A stretch of DNA of 64,000 nucleotides from Achromobacter denitrificans NBRC 15125 (GCF_001571365.1 NZ_BCTQ01000013.1:88844-152843), one strand, 5' to 3'. Shown: positions 8,903-17,993, counted from the first letter of the stretch. Numbers and translations: made by a program. Notes: a model not told the origin generated them from the letters alone.

Positions 8903-9364
8903 ATGACCCAGAAAACCCAGTTGATCCTGGACATGATCGATCTCGTCGCCGAAGAGCGCATCGCGGAACTTTGCGTCAGCGAAGCGGCGTTCAGCATCCG
9001 CGTGCGCCGGAAAGCTGGCGGCGAGTCCTCCGCTTCGGCCTCCAGCGCCTCGCCCCTTGCCGGCGCCCCGCCAGCCGAAATGCCGGACACCGCCGGAGCG
9101 CCAGCCGCTCATACGGTTGCCGCCCCGATGGCGGGCACCTTCTACCGGGCTTCCCGCCCGGGCGGAGAGCCGCTGGCGCGCGAGGGAAGCTGGGCGCCGG
9201 CCGGTTCGCCCTTGTGCGTTATCGAAGCCATGAAGATGCTGACCGAGGTTGGCGCCGGACAAGACGGAACGATCTCCCGGGTGCTCTGCGAGGACGGGCA
9301 GATGGTCGAGCAGGGACAGGCGTTGTTCATCATCGAACCGGGCGAGGCCGCGCATGTTTCATAA
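8903..9364 (+). CDS. accB: Biotin carboxyl carrier protein (AccB-like)
   Basis: 153 residues: N-terminal helix ([18 protein letters not shown]), an Ala/Ser/Pro-rich linker (about 40-72) and a C-terminal biotinyl domain starting [10 protein letters not shown]. The biotinylation motif EAMKM is present, with the acceptor at Lys111. The domain contains the 'thumb' region typical of acetyl-CoA carboxylase BCCP ([14 protein letters not shown]). It overlaps accC by 11 bp. No carboxyltransferase genes (accA/accD) are nearby; with pxpA at the operon head this copy probably serves a specialised carboxylase, not fatty-acid synthesis. It carries biotin-bound CO2 between the carboxylase and an unseen carboxyltransferase. 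Confidence 0.9.
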   Translation: MTQKTQLILDMIDLVAEERIAELCVSEAAFSIRVRRKAGGESSASASSASPLAGAPPAEMPDTAGAPAAHTVAAPMAGTFYRASRPGGEPLAREGSWAPAGSPLCVIEAMKMLTEVGAGQDGTISRVLCEDGQMVEQGQALFIIEPGEAAHVS

Positions 9365-10712
9365 GATCCTCATCGCCAACCGCGGCGAAATCGCCTTGCG
9401 CATACAGCGGGCCTGCCATGAACTGGGCATCCAGACCGTCGTCGTGCACTCGGAGGCGGACCGAGACGCCGCCTACGTGCGCCTGGCCGACGAAGCGCTC
9501 TGCATCGGGCCGGCGCCCTCCGCGGACAGCTACCTCAACACCGCCGCGATCCTCGCCGCCGCCAGGCTGACGGGCGCGCAGGCTGTCCATCCCGGCTACG
9601 GCTTTCTCAGCGAGAACGGCGGATTCGCCGAAGCGGTGGAGGCCGCGGGCATGGTTTTCATCGGCCCGGCTCCGTCGGCGATACGCATGATGGGCGATAA
9701 GGTCGAGGCCAAACGGGCCATGCTGCGATCGGGCGTGCCGTGCGTTCCGGGGTCGGACGGCGTGCTTCCCGATGAAGCCGACGCGATCAGACGGCAGGCG
9801 GAGCGCATCGGCTTTCCGCTGATCGTCAAGGCGGCGGGCGGCGGCGGGGGCCGAGGCATGCGGGTGGTCGAATCCGAAAGCGGCTTGCTGGCGGCGGTGG
9901 AAACGACCCGCGCCGAAGCCCGGGCGGCCTTCGGCAATCCCGATCTCTACATGGAGCGCTTCCTGCAAAAGCCGCGCCACATCGAAATCCAGGTCCTTGC
10001 CGACCATCACGGCCAGGCGGTCTGGCTGGGCGAACGCGATTGCTCCATGCAGCGGCGGCACCAGAAGGTCGTGGAGGAGTCTCCCGCTCCCGGGATCGAT
10101 CGCCAGGCGATCGAGACGATCGGCGAACGCTGCGCCAGCGCCTGCCGGTCGATCGGCTACCGGGGCGCGGGAACGTTCGAGTTCCTCTACGAAGACGGGG
10201 CGTTCTACTTCATCGAAATGAACACGCGCCTGCAGGTCGAGCATCCCGTTACCGAACTCACGACCGGCATCGACATCGTGCAGATGCAGATCCGCATCGC
10301 GGCCGGCGAGCCCCTGCCATGGCGCCAGGATCAGATCCGGCGCCATGGCCACGCCGTCGAATGCCGGATCAATGCCGAGAACGCCGAGTCGTTTCTACCC
10401 TGCCCCGGCCGGATCACGCATTGGCTGCCCCCGGGCGGACCTGGCGTGCGGGTCGATTCCCACGTCTATGCCGGCTATGCCGTGCCGCCTCACTACGATT
10501 CGATGATAGGCAAGTTCATCGCTTTCGGCGACAGTCGGGAGCAGGCGCTGGCCCGCATGCGCGTCGCGCTGCGCGAGGCCGTCGTCGAGGGCATCGATAC
10601 GAACATCCCCCTGCATCGCGATCTGCTGTCCGATCCCGTGTTTTGCCTGGGCGGCGCGGGTATCCATCATCTGGAATCCTGGATAGCATCACGGCAGGCC
10701 GTCAAGCAATAG
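9354..10712 (+). CDS. accC: Biotin carboxylase (AccC-like)
   Basis: 452 residues, normal length for AccC. It opens [17 protein letters not shown] (the family's start), has the ATP-grasp glycine loop [50 protein letters not shown] with the catalytic Glu/Arg, and the C-terminal block GFGDSR-like [11 protein letters not shown]. It carboxylates biotin on the carrier protein with ATP and bicarbonate. The start at 9354 is fixed by homology; earlier in-frame codons fall in accB. Translation is coupled through the 11-bp overlap. In urea carboxylase the same domain is fused to an AHS1/AHS2 carboxyltransferase, the family to which PxpB/PxpC belong; this is the basis of the split-carboxylase idea given in the findings. 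Confidence 0.93.
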   Translation: MFHKILIANRGEIALRIQRACHELGIQTVVVHSEADRDAAYVRLADEALCIGPAPSADSYLNTAAILAAARLTGAQAVHPGYGFLSENGGFAEAVEAAGMVFIGPAPSAIRMMGDKVEAKRAMLRSGVPCVPGSDGVLPDEADAIRRQAERIGFPLIVKAAGGGGGRGMRVVESESGLLAAVETTRAEARAAFGNPDLYMERFLQKPRHIEIQVLADHHGQAVWLGERDCSMQRRHQKVVEESPAPGIDRQAIETIGERCASACRSIGYRGAGTFEFLYEDGAFYFIEMNTRLQVEHPVTELTTGIDIVQMQIRIAAGEPLPWRQDQIRRHGHAVECRINAENAESFLPCPGRITHWLPPGGPGVRVDSHVYAGYAVPPHYDSMIGKFIAFGDSREQALARMRVALREAVVEGIDTNIPLHRDLLSDPVFCLGGAGIHHLESWIASRQAVKQ

Positions 10713-10787
10713 CCCAGCCCTCCCGCCACGCCCGCGGGCCTGTTTTCTTCATCGTCTGTCATTTCCACATCTTTGAAAGGAAATCCC

Positions 10788-12011
10788 ATGAGCTCGATCG
10801 AACAGAAATTCGCCAGACTTTCCACCGACAATGCGCCTGGCCAGGAGGTCCGCCAGCGCGGCGAGGGGCTGGATGCCATGCTGAAAGGCGAGAACCTGCC
10901 CGGCACGCCGGTGGATTTTTCCCACGGCGATGTGAACGAAAACGCGTTCGCCCCCACGCCCGGCTCCCTTGAGGCCTTCGTTGCGGGTGTCGAGAGCGGC
11001 GGCGAACAGGCCTATACGGAATATCGCGGGCGCGCCGATCTGCGCGCGCACGTGGCGGAGCACCTGGGCCGTTTCACGGGCGCCCCGGTCTCGGGCGCGG
11101 ATGAACTGATCATTACCCCCGGAACGCAGGGCGCCCTGTTCCTGTCGATCGCGGCCACCGTCGCCGCCGGCGACAAGGTCGCCATCGTGCGGCCCGACTA
11201 TTTCGCCAACCGCAAGCTGGTCGAATTCATCGGCGGCGAGATCGTCCCCATCGAGATGGACTATCTGAACCACACAGACCGAGCCGGCCTGAACCTGGAC
11301 CAACTGGAGGCGGCCTTCAAATCGGGAGTGAAGACGTTCCTGTTCTCCAATCCCAACAATCCGGCCGGGGTGGTCTACTCGAAAGACGAGATCGGGCAGA
11401 TCGCCGCGCTCGCCAATCGCTATGGCGCGACGGTCATCGCGGACCAGCTGTACTCCCGCCTTCGGTATCCGGGCGTCGAGTACACGCACCTGCGCGCCGC
11501 CGGGATCGATCCCGGCAACGTCATCACCATCATGGGGCCTTCCAAAACCGAGTCCCTCAGCGGCTACCGTCTCGGCGTGGCTTTTGGCGCGCCGAAACTG
11601 CTGGATCGCATGGAAAAACTGCAGGCCATTGTGTCGCTGCGCGCACCCGGATACTGCCAGGCGGTGCTGCGCACGTGGTTCGAGGAGCCCGAAGGCTATA
11701 TGCAGGAACGCATCAAGCAACACCAGGCCATCCGCGATGACCTGCTGCAGGTGCTCCGCTCGGTCGAGGGCGTGGCCGCGCGCACGCCCGAAGCGGGCAG
11801 CTACCTGTTCCCGAGGCTGCCCAAACTGACCGTGGCTCCCCAGGATTTCGTGCGCATCCTGCGCCGCCAGGCCGGCGTAACGGTCACGCCGGGCACGGAG
11901 TTCAGCCCCCATGCCGGCGACAGCATCCGCCTCAACTTCTCGCAGAACCACGCCGCGGCCGTGCACGCCATCGAGCGGACGGTTGAACTCGTCCGCCGCT
12001 ACCGCGCCTGA
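10788..12011 (+). CDS. PLP-dependent aminotransferase, class I/II
   Basis: 407-residue fold-type I aminotransferase. The PLP lysine is K253 in GPSKTESLSGYRLG; other anchor motifs are SNPNNPAG (Asn binding the PLP O3'), ADQLYSRLRY (Asp/Tyr) and the C-terminal Arg in SIRLNFS, which binds the substrate carboxylate. ATG at 10788 is preferred over an in-frame TTG at 10773 because GAAAGGA lies 5-12 bases before it. It is separated from accC by 75 bp without an obvious terminator. It may transfer the amino group of the amino acid freed by the upstream hydrolases; the amino acid itself cannot be named. Confidence 0.88.
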   Translation: MSSIEQKFARLSTDNAPGQEVRQRGEGLDAMLKGENLPGTPVDFSHGDVNENAFAPTPGSLEAFVAGVESGGEQAYTEYRGRADLRAHVAEHLGRFTGAPVSGADELIITPGTQGALFLSIAATVAAGDKVAIVRPDYFANRKLVEFIGGEIVPIEMDYLNHTDRAGLNLDQLEAAFKSGVKTFLFSNPNNPAGVVYSKDEIGQIAALANRYGATVIADQLYSRLRYPGVEYTHLRAAGIDPGNVITIMGPSKTESLSGYRLGVAFGAPKLLDRMEKLQAIVSLRAPGYCQAVLRTWFEEPEGYMQERIKQHQAIRDDLLQVLRSVEGVAARTPEAGSYLFPRLPKLTVAPQDFVRILRRQAGVTVTPGTEFSPHAGDSIRLNFSQNHAAAVHAIERTVELVRRYRA

Positions 12012-12026
12012 ACCCAGGAGATCCCC

Positions 12027-12410
12027 ATGACACGCAAGGCTTTTTCCAGCGACCGCACCCCTCCCCCCGCCGGCACCTATAGCGTTGCCATCCAGGCTCA
12101 GGGCCTCGTTTTCCTCTCCGGCCAGACGCCGCGCGACATTCACAATGTGCGCCATGGCGACAAGCCGTTCGCTGAACAGGCGCGGATGGCCCTCGACAAT
12201 CTCCAGGCCGCGGCCGAAGCGGCGGGCCTGTCGCTGCATGATGCGGTCAAGGTCAACGTCTTCCTCCGAAATCCGGCGGACGCCAAGGAGTTCGACGCGA
12301 TCTACGCGGGCTACGTCAGTGATCCTCCTCCGGCGCGGACGCTGACGCAGTCCAATTTCGCGGGCTTCGACATCGAAGTGGATACGGTGCTGCTGGCGCG
12401 CCAGGCCTAG
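12027..12410 (+). CDS. RidA family (YjgF/YER057c) protein
   Basis: 127 residues, standard RidA length. Visible features: the N-terminal SSDRTPPPAGTYS block, FLSGQTP, and the C-terminal SNFAGFDIEVDTVLLA strand. The canonical catalytic Arg of RidA sits in an R-T-V or V-xxR context; here the corresponding segment is FLRNPADAKEFD, followed by PARTLTQS. RidA hydrolyses reactive enamine/imine intermediates, often those made by PLP enzymes, which fits its place 15 bp after the aminotransferase. AGGAG lies upstream of the ATG. Divergent members can instead be deaminases of aminoacrylate or carbamates, so the exact role remains open. Confidence 0.85.
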   Translation: MTRKAFSSDRTPPPAGTYSVAIQAQGLVFLSGQTPRDIHNVRHGDKPFAEQARMALDNLQAAAEAAGLSLHDAVKVNVFLRNPADAKEFDAIYAGYVSDPPPARTLTQSNFAGFDIEVDTVLLARQA

Positions 12411-12457
12411 CCAGGCCGCGGGCGCAGAACATTCCAATCCAGGAGGGATTCCCCATC

Positions 12458-13393
12458 ATGAGCGCACATAGCGGGCTCATCAACGAGACAACCAGAGGCG
12501 TCTACGTCATCGCCGCCACCCCGTTCGCCGACAACGGCGAACTGGACCTGGAAAGCGTGGACAGCCTGACCGACTTCTATCTCGACAAAGGCGTGACCGG
12601 CCTCACGATACTGGGCATGATGGGCGAGGCGCCCAAGCTGACCGAGGCCGAAACCGCGGCCGTCATGCGCCGCGTGCTCAAGCGCGTGAACGGCAAGGCC
12701 CCGGTGGTCGTCGGCGTCAGCGCCGCGTCGGACAGGAACGTCGAACGCCTGGCGCGCGAGGCAATGTCGCTGGGGGCTGCCGGCGTCATGGTCGCCCCGG
12801 CGCCGAACCTGAAGACGGACGATCAGGTCTACGCCTACTACGCCAACATCGCCACGCTGCTGGGAGCGGACATCCCGATCTGCCTGCAGGATTTCCCCCA
12901 ATCGACCGGCGTGCACACGTCCGTCGCGGTCATACATCGCCTGGTCGATGCATTTCCGCAGATCGTCATGCTCAAGCATGAGGACTTCCCGGGCATGCGC
13001 AAGCTGACCCAGGTCCGCGAGCAAAGCGCGGCCGCGGACCGGCGACGCATCAGCATCCTCGTGGGGAACGGCGGCCTGTTCCTGCCCCAGGAAATGCTGC
13101 GCGGCGCCGATGGCGCGATGACGGGATTCGCGTATCCGGAAATGCTGGTGCAGGTCTGCCAGTTATTCGACGCAGGAAAGCCGGAGGAAGCGGAAGACCT
13201 GTTCAACATCTACCTGCCCTTGCTGCGGCACGAATTCCAGTACGGCATCGGGCTGGCGCTGCGCAAGGAGACGCTACGTCGGCGCGGCGCGATCCGCTCC
13301 GCCTACGTCCGCCGACCCGGCCCGGTGCTGGACGCGACGGACCACGCCGAATTGGGCCGCCTGATCGGCAGGCTGGAGGCCGCGCTGGGCTAG
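12458..13393 (+). CDS. DapA-family (dihydrodipicolinate synthase-like) lyase/aldolase
   Basis: 311-residue TIM-barrel protein. The Schiff-base lysine is K173 in IVMLKHEDFPG and the GxxGE loop is GMMGEAPKLT. The segment that in true DapA reads LYN-P--TG here reads ICLQDFPQSTG: the catalytic tyrosine is replaced by Gln144, so it is probably not a lysine-pathway enzyme but a pyruvate-dependent aldolase, dehydratase or related lyase. A strong AGGAGGGA precedes the start. Last gene of the operon; its TAG overlaps, on the opposite strand, the TAG of the next (convergent) gene. Confidence 0.85.
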   Translation: MSAHSGLINETTRGVYVIAATPFADNGELDLESVDSLTDFYLDKGVTGLTILGMMGEAPKLTEAETAAVMRRVLKRVNGKAPVVVGVSAASDRNVERLAREAMSLGAAGVMVAPAPNLKTDDQVYAYYANIATLLGADIPICLQDFPQSTGVHTSVAVIHRLVDAFPQIVMLKHEDFPGMRKLTQVREQSAAADRRRISILVGNGGLFLPQEMLRGADGAMTGFAYPEMLVQVCQLFDAGKPEEAEDLFNIYLPLLRHEFQYGIGLALRKETLRRRGAIRSAYVRRPGPVLDATDHAELGRLIGRLEAALG

Positions 13394-15060
13394 GAGAGCT
13401 GGGCCGTGGCCCGGCCCTCTTCCTGCAACTGCCGCCACAGGATCTTGCCTGTGCTGGATTTGGGCAGGGCCTCCACGAACTCCACGATGCGCGGCGCCTT
13501 ATAGGCCGCCATGCGGGCGCGGGCCCAGGCGATCACTTCGTCCTCGCGGGCCGCGTCCCGCGCCTCGGGGCGCAGCACCAGCAGGGCTTTCACCGTCTCG
13601 CCGCGGCAGGGGTCGGGCACTCCGATCACGCAAGCCTCATGCACCGCCGGATGCTCATAGAGCGCGTTCTCGACCTCCGCCGGCCAGACCTTGTAGCCGG
13701 ATGCATTGATCATGCGCTTGAGGCGGTCGGTGACGAAGAAATAGCCGTCTTCGTCCACCCGGCCCAGGTCGCCGGTTCGAAAGTAGCGCTTGCCTTCCAG
13801 CATGAAGAAGGCGTCGTCGTCCGCCTGGGGGTTGTTCCAGTAGCCGAGCATGACCTGCGCGCCCCGCGTCACGAGCTCGCCGGTTTCGCCCTGCGGCAAT
13901 TCTTCCAATGTGACTGGGTTCACCACCCGGGTTTCGACGCCGAAGGTGGGCACGCCGATGCACTGCCGCTTGTTGCGGTTCATCGGATTGCAGTGCAGGA
14001 ACGAGGCGGTCTCGGTCAGGCCGTAGGCTTCGTTGAAGATGATGCCGTAGCGATCGGCCAGCATCGCCGCGACGGCTTCGGGCATCGGCGCGCCTCCGCC
14101 GCACAGCAGCGCCAAATTGGACAGATCGTGCCCTTCGATGCCCGGCTGCGCGAAAAAGTCCACGATCATCGCCGGAGGCGCCGCCCAGACGCTGACGCGA
14201 TGGCGCGCCATGAGCAACGCCGCGACCTCGCGGTCCCAGCGCGGCAGCAGCACGACCGTTGCGCCCAGCAGGATCGGCAGGTTCATGCAGTTCTGCATGC
14301 CCAACAGATGGAACATCGGCGCCACGCCCATGATGACGGCCTCCGAGGTCAGGCCGCGCCACAGTTGCGACCCCGCCAGCGACGCGCCCATCGTGCCATG
14401 CGTATGGCGGCAGCCCTTGGGCCGGCCGGTGGTGCCCGAGGTATACGGCAGCAGGCAGATATCCTGCGCGCCCGACTTGTGCGGCAGCGGTTGCGCATTG
14501 ACCGCCAGCGCGCCGTACCAGGGCACGCCGCCGCTGACGTCCGGCACGCGCCTGGGCTCCGCGATCCAGCCCGGCGCCCCGGATCCCTCGCCGCCCAGGT
14601 AGTCGGAATAGGTATGCACAATGACGCGGTCCAGGCGCCCGTCCTGGACGAAATCCTCCAGGCGCGCGCACAGCTCCTGGGAGGCGAAGGCGACCCTGGC
14701 GCCGCTGTCGTCCAGGTAGTGCGCCAATTCGTCCGGCGTGCTCATCGCATTGACCGGCACGACGACGGCGTCGGCCCGCAGGATCGCGTAGTAGGCGATG
14801 ATGAACTGCGGGCAATTCTGGCTCAGCAGCAGGACGCGGTCGCCCGCCTTCACGCCGGCGCATTGCTGCAGGTAGCCAGCCATGGCGTCGGCCTCGCGCT
14901 TGACGCGCGCATACTCCAGCACCGTATCGTAGAAGACGATGGCGGGCTTGCGGGGATAGCGCGTCGCGGACGCCTCCAGGTTGAAGTACAGGCTGGACTG
15001 CGGCGGACTGATTTCCCGGGGCAGCCCCTTGGGCCAATACCGATAGTGCGCTTGCTGCAT
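13390..15060 (-). CDS. AMP-dependent acyl-CoA ligase (class I adenylate-forming)
   Basis: 556-residue cytoplasmic acyl-CoA synthetase. Motifs in order: phosphate loop YTSGTTGRPKG (about residues 206-216), EAYGLTETAS, YFRTGDLGRVDEDGYFFVTDRLKRM hinge region, and the C-terminal catalytic lysine in PKSSTGKILWR. It activates a carboxylic acid to its CoA thioester. It is the last gene of the minus-strand beta-oxidation operon, 41 bp after the acyl-CoA dehydrogenase; AGGAGACAC precedes the ATG. A second, unrelated-looking ligase opens the same operon, so the two may activate different substrates or successive acids. Chain length preference is not readable. Confidence 0.9.
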   Translation of the reverse strand: MQQAHYRYWPKGLPREISPPQSSLYFNLEASATRYPRKPAIVFYDTVLEYARVKREADAMAGYLQQCAGVKAGDRVLLLSQNCPQFIIAYYAILRADAVVVPVNAMSTPDELAHYLDDSGARVAFASQELCARLEDFVQDGRLDRVIVHTYSDYLGGEGSGAPGWIAEPRRVPDVSGGVPWYGALAVNAQPLPHKSGAQDICLLPYTSGTTGRPKGCRHTHGTMGASLAGSQLWRGLTSEAVIMGVAPMFHLLGMQNCMNLPILLGATVVLLPRWDREVAALLMARHRVSVWAAPPAMIVDFFAQPGIEGHDLSNLALLCGGGAPMPEAVAAMLADRYGIIFNEAYGLTETASFLHCNPMNRNKRQCIGVPTFGVETRVVNPVTLEELPQGETGELVTRGAQVMLGYWNNPQADDDAFFMLEGKRYFRTGDLGRVDEDGYFFVTDRLKRMINASGYKVWPAEVENALYEHPAVHEACVIGVPDPCRGETVKALLVLRPEARDAAREDEVIAWARARMAAYKAPRIVEFVEALPKSSTGKILWRQLQEEGRATAQLS

Positions 15061-15101
15061 TGTGTCTCCTGTTTGTTCTTCCGGCTCTGCCGCGCCCCGC
15101 G

Positions 15102-16256
15102 CTACGCCGTCATCCCGCGCGCGATGATTTCCTTCATGATTTCGTTCGAGCCGCCATAGATCCTGCCGACGCGAGCATCCGCATACATCCTGGCGATCGG
15201 GTATTCCAGCATGTATCCGTAGCCCCCGTGCAGTTGCAGGCATTCGTCTATCACTTGGCAATTCATCTGCGTGGCCCACCATTTGGCCATGGCGGCCGTG
15301 GAAAGGTCGAGCGCGCCATCCAGTTGCCGCTGGATGCAATCGTCGACGAAGCGCGCCGCGATCGTGGCGACCGTTTCGCACTCCGCCAGTTTGAAGCGCG
15401 TGTTCTGCAGATCGATCAGCGCCTGGCCGAAGACCTGCCGCGTCCTGGCATAGGCCACAGTCTCGTCGATGGCGCGCCGCATGGTGGCCACCGCGCCCAC
15501 CGCGATAAGCAGGCGTTCGCGGGGCAGTTGCTGCATCAGTTGCGTGAAGCCCCGGCCCTCGACGCCGCCCAGCAGATTGTCTTCCGGCACCCGCACGCCA
15601 TCGAAGAACAACTCGGCGGTGTCCAGGCTCTTCTGCCCCAGTTTTTCCAGCAGGCGCCCGCGCCTGAACCCCGGCAGGTCCCGGGTTTCCACCATGATCA
15701 GCGATACGCCCTTGGCACCGGCCTGCGCATCCGTCTTGGCCACCACGCAGATCAGGTCTGCGTGCAAGCCGTTGGTGATGAACGTTTTGGATCCGCTGAC
15801 GACGTACTCGCCCCCCTCCTTCACCGCGGTGGTGCGCACGCTCTTCAGGTCGGACCCCGCCCCCGGCTCGCTCATCGCGATGGCGCCCACGAGCTCGCCC
15901 GTGGCCATTTTCGGTAACCAGCGCCGCTTCTGCGCCTCGGTGCCGTAGTTCAGGATGTAGTGCGCCAGAATGGCGCTGTGCACGTTGTTGCTGAAGCCGT
16001 AGACCATGGCGCGCGCCTGCTCCGCGGCCACCACGGCCTCGTGGGCAAAGCTGCCGCCGCCGCCGCCATAGGCTTCGGGCATGCTGACGCACAACAGGCC
16101 CATCCTGCCCGCCTTGTTCCAGACCTCCCGGTCGGCATGCTGCTGCTTGCGCCACTTTTCCTCGTCGGGCGCAAATTCCTTTTCGAACAGGCGTCGCGTC
16201 GAATCCTGGAACAGCGCCAGGTCCGCGTCCATCCAGCCTTGCCGTGGCGTATCCAT
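15102..16256 (-). CDS. Acyl-CoA dehydrogenase
   Basis: 384-residue FAD enzyme introducing the alpha-beta double bond into acyl-CoA. FAD/substrate blocks: GAIAMSEPGAGSDLKSVRTTA, GSKTFITNG, RLLIAVGAVATM, and the C-terminal QLHGGYGYMLEYPIARMYADARVGRIYGGSNEI split by the flavin-contacting GG. The base is probably the Glu in GSNEI or the one in the preceding helix. The start M-D-T-P at 16256 fits the family's N-terminus (HDLFRDSARRFFEKE-like DSTRRLFEKEF); longer in-frame reading runs through the neighbouring SDR gene and is rejected. Gap to the SDR gene is 17 bp. Confidence 0.9.
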   Translation of the reverse strand: MDTPRQGWMDADLALFQDSTRRLFEKEFAPDEEKWRKQQHADREVWNKAGRMGLLCVSMPEAYGGGGGSFAHEAVVAAEQARAMVYGFSNNVHSAILAHYILNYGTEAQKRRWLPKMATGELVGAIAMSEPGAGSDLKSVRTTAVKEGGEYVVSGSKTFITNGLHADLICVVAKTDAQAGAKGVSLIMVETRDLPGFRRGRLLEKLGQKSLDTAELFFDGVRVPEDNLLGGVEGRGFTQLMQQLPRERLLIAVGAVATMRRAIDETVAYARTRQVFGQALIDLQNTRFKLAECETVATIAARFVDDCIQRQLDGALDLSTAAMAKWWATQMNCQVIDECLQLHGGYGYMLEYPIARMYADARVGRIYGGSNEIMKEIIARGMTA

Positions 16257-16273
16257 CGCGCTCTCCAGGCCGC

Positions 16274-17098
16274 TCAAGGACGGCCGCCGCCCACGACCAG
16301 GACCTGGCCGCTGACGTAGTTGGACTCGGGCAGGCAGAACAGGTACACCGCCCCCGCCGCCTCGGCCGGCGTGCCGGCCCGGCCGATGGGGATCAGGCTC
16401 TCGGCGTTCTTCAGCACTTGCGGATTGACGCCGACCTTGATCTGGCGGCCGTCGATATCCAGCGTCGCGTCGCCGCCCGCGGCCGCCTCGGTCAGGCGCG
16501 TCTTGATCAGGCCGAACGCCACGCTGTTCACGTTGACCTTGTACCGCCCCCACTCCTTGGCCAGCGCGCGCGTCAGTCCGTTGATGCCGGCCTTCGCGGC
16601 GGCGTAGTTGGCCTGGCCGGCGTTGCCCATTACGCCGGAGGTGGACGAGATGTTCACCACCTTGCGGAACACTTCCCTGCCCTGTCCGGCTTCCGTCTTC
16701 GCGGCTTCGCGGATGAATCCGGACGCGGCGCGCAGGATGCGGAACGGCGCCGACAGGTGCACGGCCAGGATGGCATCCCATTGCTCGTCGGTCATCTTCT
16801 GGATCACATTGTCCCAGGTGTAGCCGGCGTTGTTCACGATGATGTCCAGCCCGCCGAACGCATCCACCGCCGTTCCGACGAAGCGTTCCGCGAAGCCCGT
16901 TTCAGTCACGCTCCCGGCGCAGGCCTGCGCCTGGCCGCCCGCCTTGCGGATGAGCGAAACCGTTTCTTCGGCTGGCCCCGCATCCAGGTCGTTGACCACC
17001 ACGTTCGCGCCTTCGCGCGCCAGCTTCAGGGCGATCTCCTGTCCGATGCCGCGCCCGGATCCGGAAACCAGCGCCACCTTGCCTTCAAGCGTTCCCAT
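16274..17098 (-). CDS. Short-chain dehydrogenase/reductase (3-hydroxyacyl-CoA dehydrogenase-like)
   Basis: 274-residue SDR. Cofactor loop GSGRGIGQEIA, NNAG at about 88-91, catalytic Ser in NISSTSG and YAAAK as Tyr-Lys pair. It has an insertion between the catalytic Tyr region and the C-terminus (EAAAGGDATLDIDGRQIKVG) and a longer loop around IREAAKTEAGQGREVFR, as found in the dehydrogenase domain of MFE-2/HSD17B4-like enzymes. In this operon it would oxidise the 3-hydroxyacyl-CoA formed by the MaoC hydratase next door. A FabG-like role is the alternative, but there is no fatty-acid synthesis context. Confidence 0.88.
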   Translation of the reverse strand: MGTLEGKVALVSGSGRGIGQEIALKLAREGANVVVNDLDAGPAEETVSLIRKAGGQAQACAGSVTETGFAERFVGTAVDAFGGLDIIVNNAGYTWDNVIQKMTDEQWDAILAVHLSAPFRILRAASGFIREAAKTEAGQGREVFRKVVNISSTSGVMGNAGQANYAAAKAGINGLTRALAKEWGRYKVNVNSVAFGLIKTRLTEAAAGGDATLDIDGRQIKVGVNPQVLKNAESLIPIGRAGTPAEAAGAVYLFCLPESNYVSGQVLVVGGGRP

Positions 17099-17119
17099 CG
17101 TGTTTCTCCTTGTCCTCGT

Positions 17120-17539
17120 TCATTGTTCGGCCAGCACGGCGACGCCGCTCAGCTTGAGTTCCCCGGCCTGGTTGCGCGCATACAGCTCCACCCTGACCCG
17201 GACTTCGCCCTGCGTCTCGAAACGTTCCACCACGCGGCCCGAACAGCGCACCTCGTCGCCCACGTGCGTGATCGCCGCGAAGCGCACCGCGTACTCGCGC
17301 AGCGCTGACTGGGGCGCCCAGTTCGTCAGCAGGCGCGCCAGGTAGGCGGCCGACAGCATGCCGTGCGCGAACACGTCGTCCATGCCCGCGCTCCTGGCGA
17401 AATCCAGGTCCACGTGGATCGGGTTGTGGTCTCCCGATGCGCCGCAGTACAACGCCAGCGCATGCCGGCTGATCGCCCCGGCGGCGAAGCCGGGAAGTTC
17501 CTCTCCGGCCTGGACGCCGCGGATCATTCTTGCGTTCAT
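17120..17539 (-). CDS. MaoC-like enoyl-CoA hydratase subunit (hydratase-2 half with active site)
   Basis: 139 residues forming one hot-dog fold. It contains the hydratase-2 motif YCGASGDHNPIHVD, with the catalytic Asp and His, followed by FAHGMLSAAYLARLL. Next to it, 10 bp upstream in the transcript, is a second hot-dog protein without this motif, so the two probably make a heteromeric double-hot-dog hydratase, as in two-subunit MaoC enzymes of steroid side-chain oxidation. It would hydrate the enoyl-CoA produced by the acyl-CoA dehydrogenase. Confidence 0.88.
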   Translation of the reverse strand: MNARMIRGVQAGEELPGFAAGAISRHALALYCGASGDHNPIHVDLDFARSAGMDDVFAHGMLSAAYLARLLTNWAPQSALREYAVRFAAITHVGDEVRCSGRVVERFETQGEVRVRVELYARNQAGELKLSGVAVLAEQ

Positions 17540-17549
17540 CGCACTCTCC

Positions 17550-17993
17550 TTAGCCGTTGCGGACCACAGTGGTCGTCCGCAATTCCGCGACCAGGCCCCC
17601 GGCGGCGTCCGTCACGCGGGTTTCGCGCAGCACGAATTCAAGCGCGCCGCCCTTCCTGGCGTAGATGTCGACGATCCGCGGCGCGAAGCGCAGCACGTCG
17701 CCCGCATACGCCATCGCGTGGTACACGAACGCCTGTTCGCCGTGCAGCACCCGCGCGATGTCGATGCCCAGCAGCTCGCGCATGGCGGCCGGCCGCGGGC
17801 CATCCATCTCTAGGCAAAAAAAGAAAGTGGGAGGCACCGGCAGCGTCCGATGCCCGGCGGCCCTGGCGGCGGCCTCGTCCGTGTAGACAGGATCGTCCTG
17901 GCCCGTCGCCTTGGCGAAGAACCGCAAGCGGCCCTTCTCCACGGCGACGTCGAACGCTGGCAAGGCGGTTCCGATGTGGCGGGTGTCCAGCAT
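17550..17993 (-). CDS. MaoC/FAS1-type dehydratase N-terminal-like protein (non-catalytic half)
   Basis: 147 residues of the N-terminal MaoC-like (FAS1 dehydratase) family: opening strand TALPAFDVAVEKGRLRFFAKATGQ broken by the DDPVYTDEAAARAAG loop, then VPPTFFFCLEM and LHGEQAFVYHAMAYAGDVL. The Asp-His pair of hydratase 2 is absent. Such proteins supply the acyl-chain tunnel while the partner supplies the active site, consistent with the adjoining 139-residue gene. GAGGAGAG precedes the ATG. It lies 10 bp after the thiolase gene. Confidence 0.85.
   Translation of the reverse strand: MLDTRHIGTALPAFDVAVEKGRLRFFAKATGQDDPVYTDEAAARAAGHRTLPVPPTFFFCLEMDGPRPAAMRELLGIDIARVLHGEQAFVYHAMAYAGDVLRFAPRIVDIYARKGGALEFVLRETRVTDAAGGLVAELRTTTVVRNG

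Noticed and set aside
16244..17308. Plus-strand reading frame over the SDR and MaoC genes
   Set aside because: Antisense to two genes with intact catalytic motifs; composition is that of a shadow.
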